DNA of 6,678 bases. Origin: Flavobacteriaceae bacterium. GTDB lineage: Bacteria > Bacteroidota > Bacteroidia > Flavobacteriales > Flavobacteriaceae. Each line of letters opens with the position of its first letter. The stretch's first letter is position 1. Both the position numbers and the translations under genes were made by a program. The notes beneath the pieces are model-generated. The model had not been told where the DNA came from, did no database searches, and saw nothing but the letters and a program-made list of their open reading frames with translations. Of the stretch, positions 6,437 through 6,678 are shown piece after piece. Location of the stretch: contig JABDQK010000173.1 in the NCBI GenBank assembly GCA_013042255.1, positions 1 through 6,678 of the forward strand, given 5' to 3'.

Positions 6437-6678
6437 TTAGTCTTTAGATTGGTAGTATTTCTGAAGGGTATAAAAGGCCTTTTTTCTCTTGCCCTCTTCT
6501 GATATCAGGCCTTTTCTGTTCCATCCGTCCTGTATCCCGGGAAGGACCCTGCGGGGCGATCTGAAATCGACCAGGATCCACGGAGACATGCCCTGAAGCT
6601 GAGGGATAGAAGTGAGCATCTTTAAAGTTTCCTCATAGAGGAATTCCTGGTATTCCTCTGTCCATCGCGTAAGCTTAT
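6437..6678 (-). CDS. Glycoside hydrolase family 2 protein, C-terminal end (5' part outside window)
   Basis: The last 79 residues of a GH2 enzyme. The minus-strand frame stays open to the window edge, so the start lies beyond 6678, and the stop is TAA at 6439-6437. The visible segment reads RWTEEYQEFLYEETLKML, then GMSPWILVDFRSPRR, then PGIQDGWNRKGLISEEG and KKAFYTLQKYY. This is the characteristic end of the catalytic TIM barrel in beta-glucuronidase-like and related GH2 proteins, including the SPWILVDFRSPRR strand and the NRKGL loop. The catalytic acid and nucleophile glutamates are upstream and not visible. GH2 covers beta-glucuronidase, beta-galactosidase and beta-mannosidase activity; the fragment resembles the glucuronidase type most, but activity cannot be fixed from it. 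In polysaccharide-degrading marine Flavobacteriaceae such genes often lie in utilisation loci, but none is visible here. An internal ATG at 6619 is not the start, because the conserved family sequence continues upstream of it. Confidence 0.9.
   Translation of the reverse strand, partial: KLTRWTEEYQEFLYEETLKMLTSIPQLQGMSPWILVDFRSPRRVLPGIQDGWNRKGLISEEGKRKKAFYTLQKYYQSKD

Noticed and set aside
6254..6502. Plus-strand open frame of 82 codons over the minus-strand membrane protein and GH2 end
   Set aside because: It crosses two better-supported minus-strand genes, and its sequence has no membrane, domain or family pattern.

Overview
The window looks like an ordinary chromosomal segment of a Bacteroidota bacterium, most likely a marine-type member of the Flavobacteriaceae. 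This is inferred from protein style (the RND/TolC pair, the CPXCG protein, the DUF4212 plus VC_2705-type symporter pair and the Acs variant), the A-rich leaders before several starts, and moderate GC by eye. No rRNA, tRNA, CRISPR array, insertion sequence, integrase or phage gene is visible, and no gene-free stretch exceeds about 90 bases.

Layout. Positions 1-2041 (+) hold the end of an efflux operon: the C-terminal third-domain end of an RND inner-membrane pump (cut by the window edge), a TolC-family outer-membrane channel that overlaps it by one base, and a 60-residue CPXCG zinc-ribbon protein 8 bases further on. An 88-base gap (2042-2129) carries an imperfect hairpin and a possible flavobacterial -7 element. 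Positions 2130-6028 (+) hold a compact three-gene acetate module: a DUF4212 small membrane subunit, a 13-helix sodium:solute symporter and acetyl-CoA synthetase. On the minus strand, converging on acs with only 17 bases between stops, are the end of a GH2 glycoside hydrolase (6437-6678, cut by the window edge) and a small four-helix membrane protein of unknown function (6046-6432) that appears to start with TTG 4 bases after the GH2 stop.

How they work together. The first block pumps substrates from inner membrane or periplasm out through the TolC channel. The second block probably imports acetate (or a similar short carboxylate) with sodium and converts it at once to acetyl-CoA, the same logic as the enterobacterial acs-yjcH-actP operon but with a DUF4212 partner instead of DUF485. 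The GH2 enzyme suggests sugar or uronide release nearby, and its small membrane neighbour may be co-transcribed.

I did not find a convincing undescribed system. The items most worth a second look are the tandem calcium-loop-like motifs in the periplasmic loop of the symporter, the Arg-to-Asn change at a conserved Acs position, and the CPXCG protein attached to an efflux operon.
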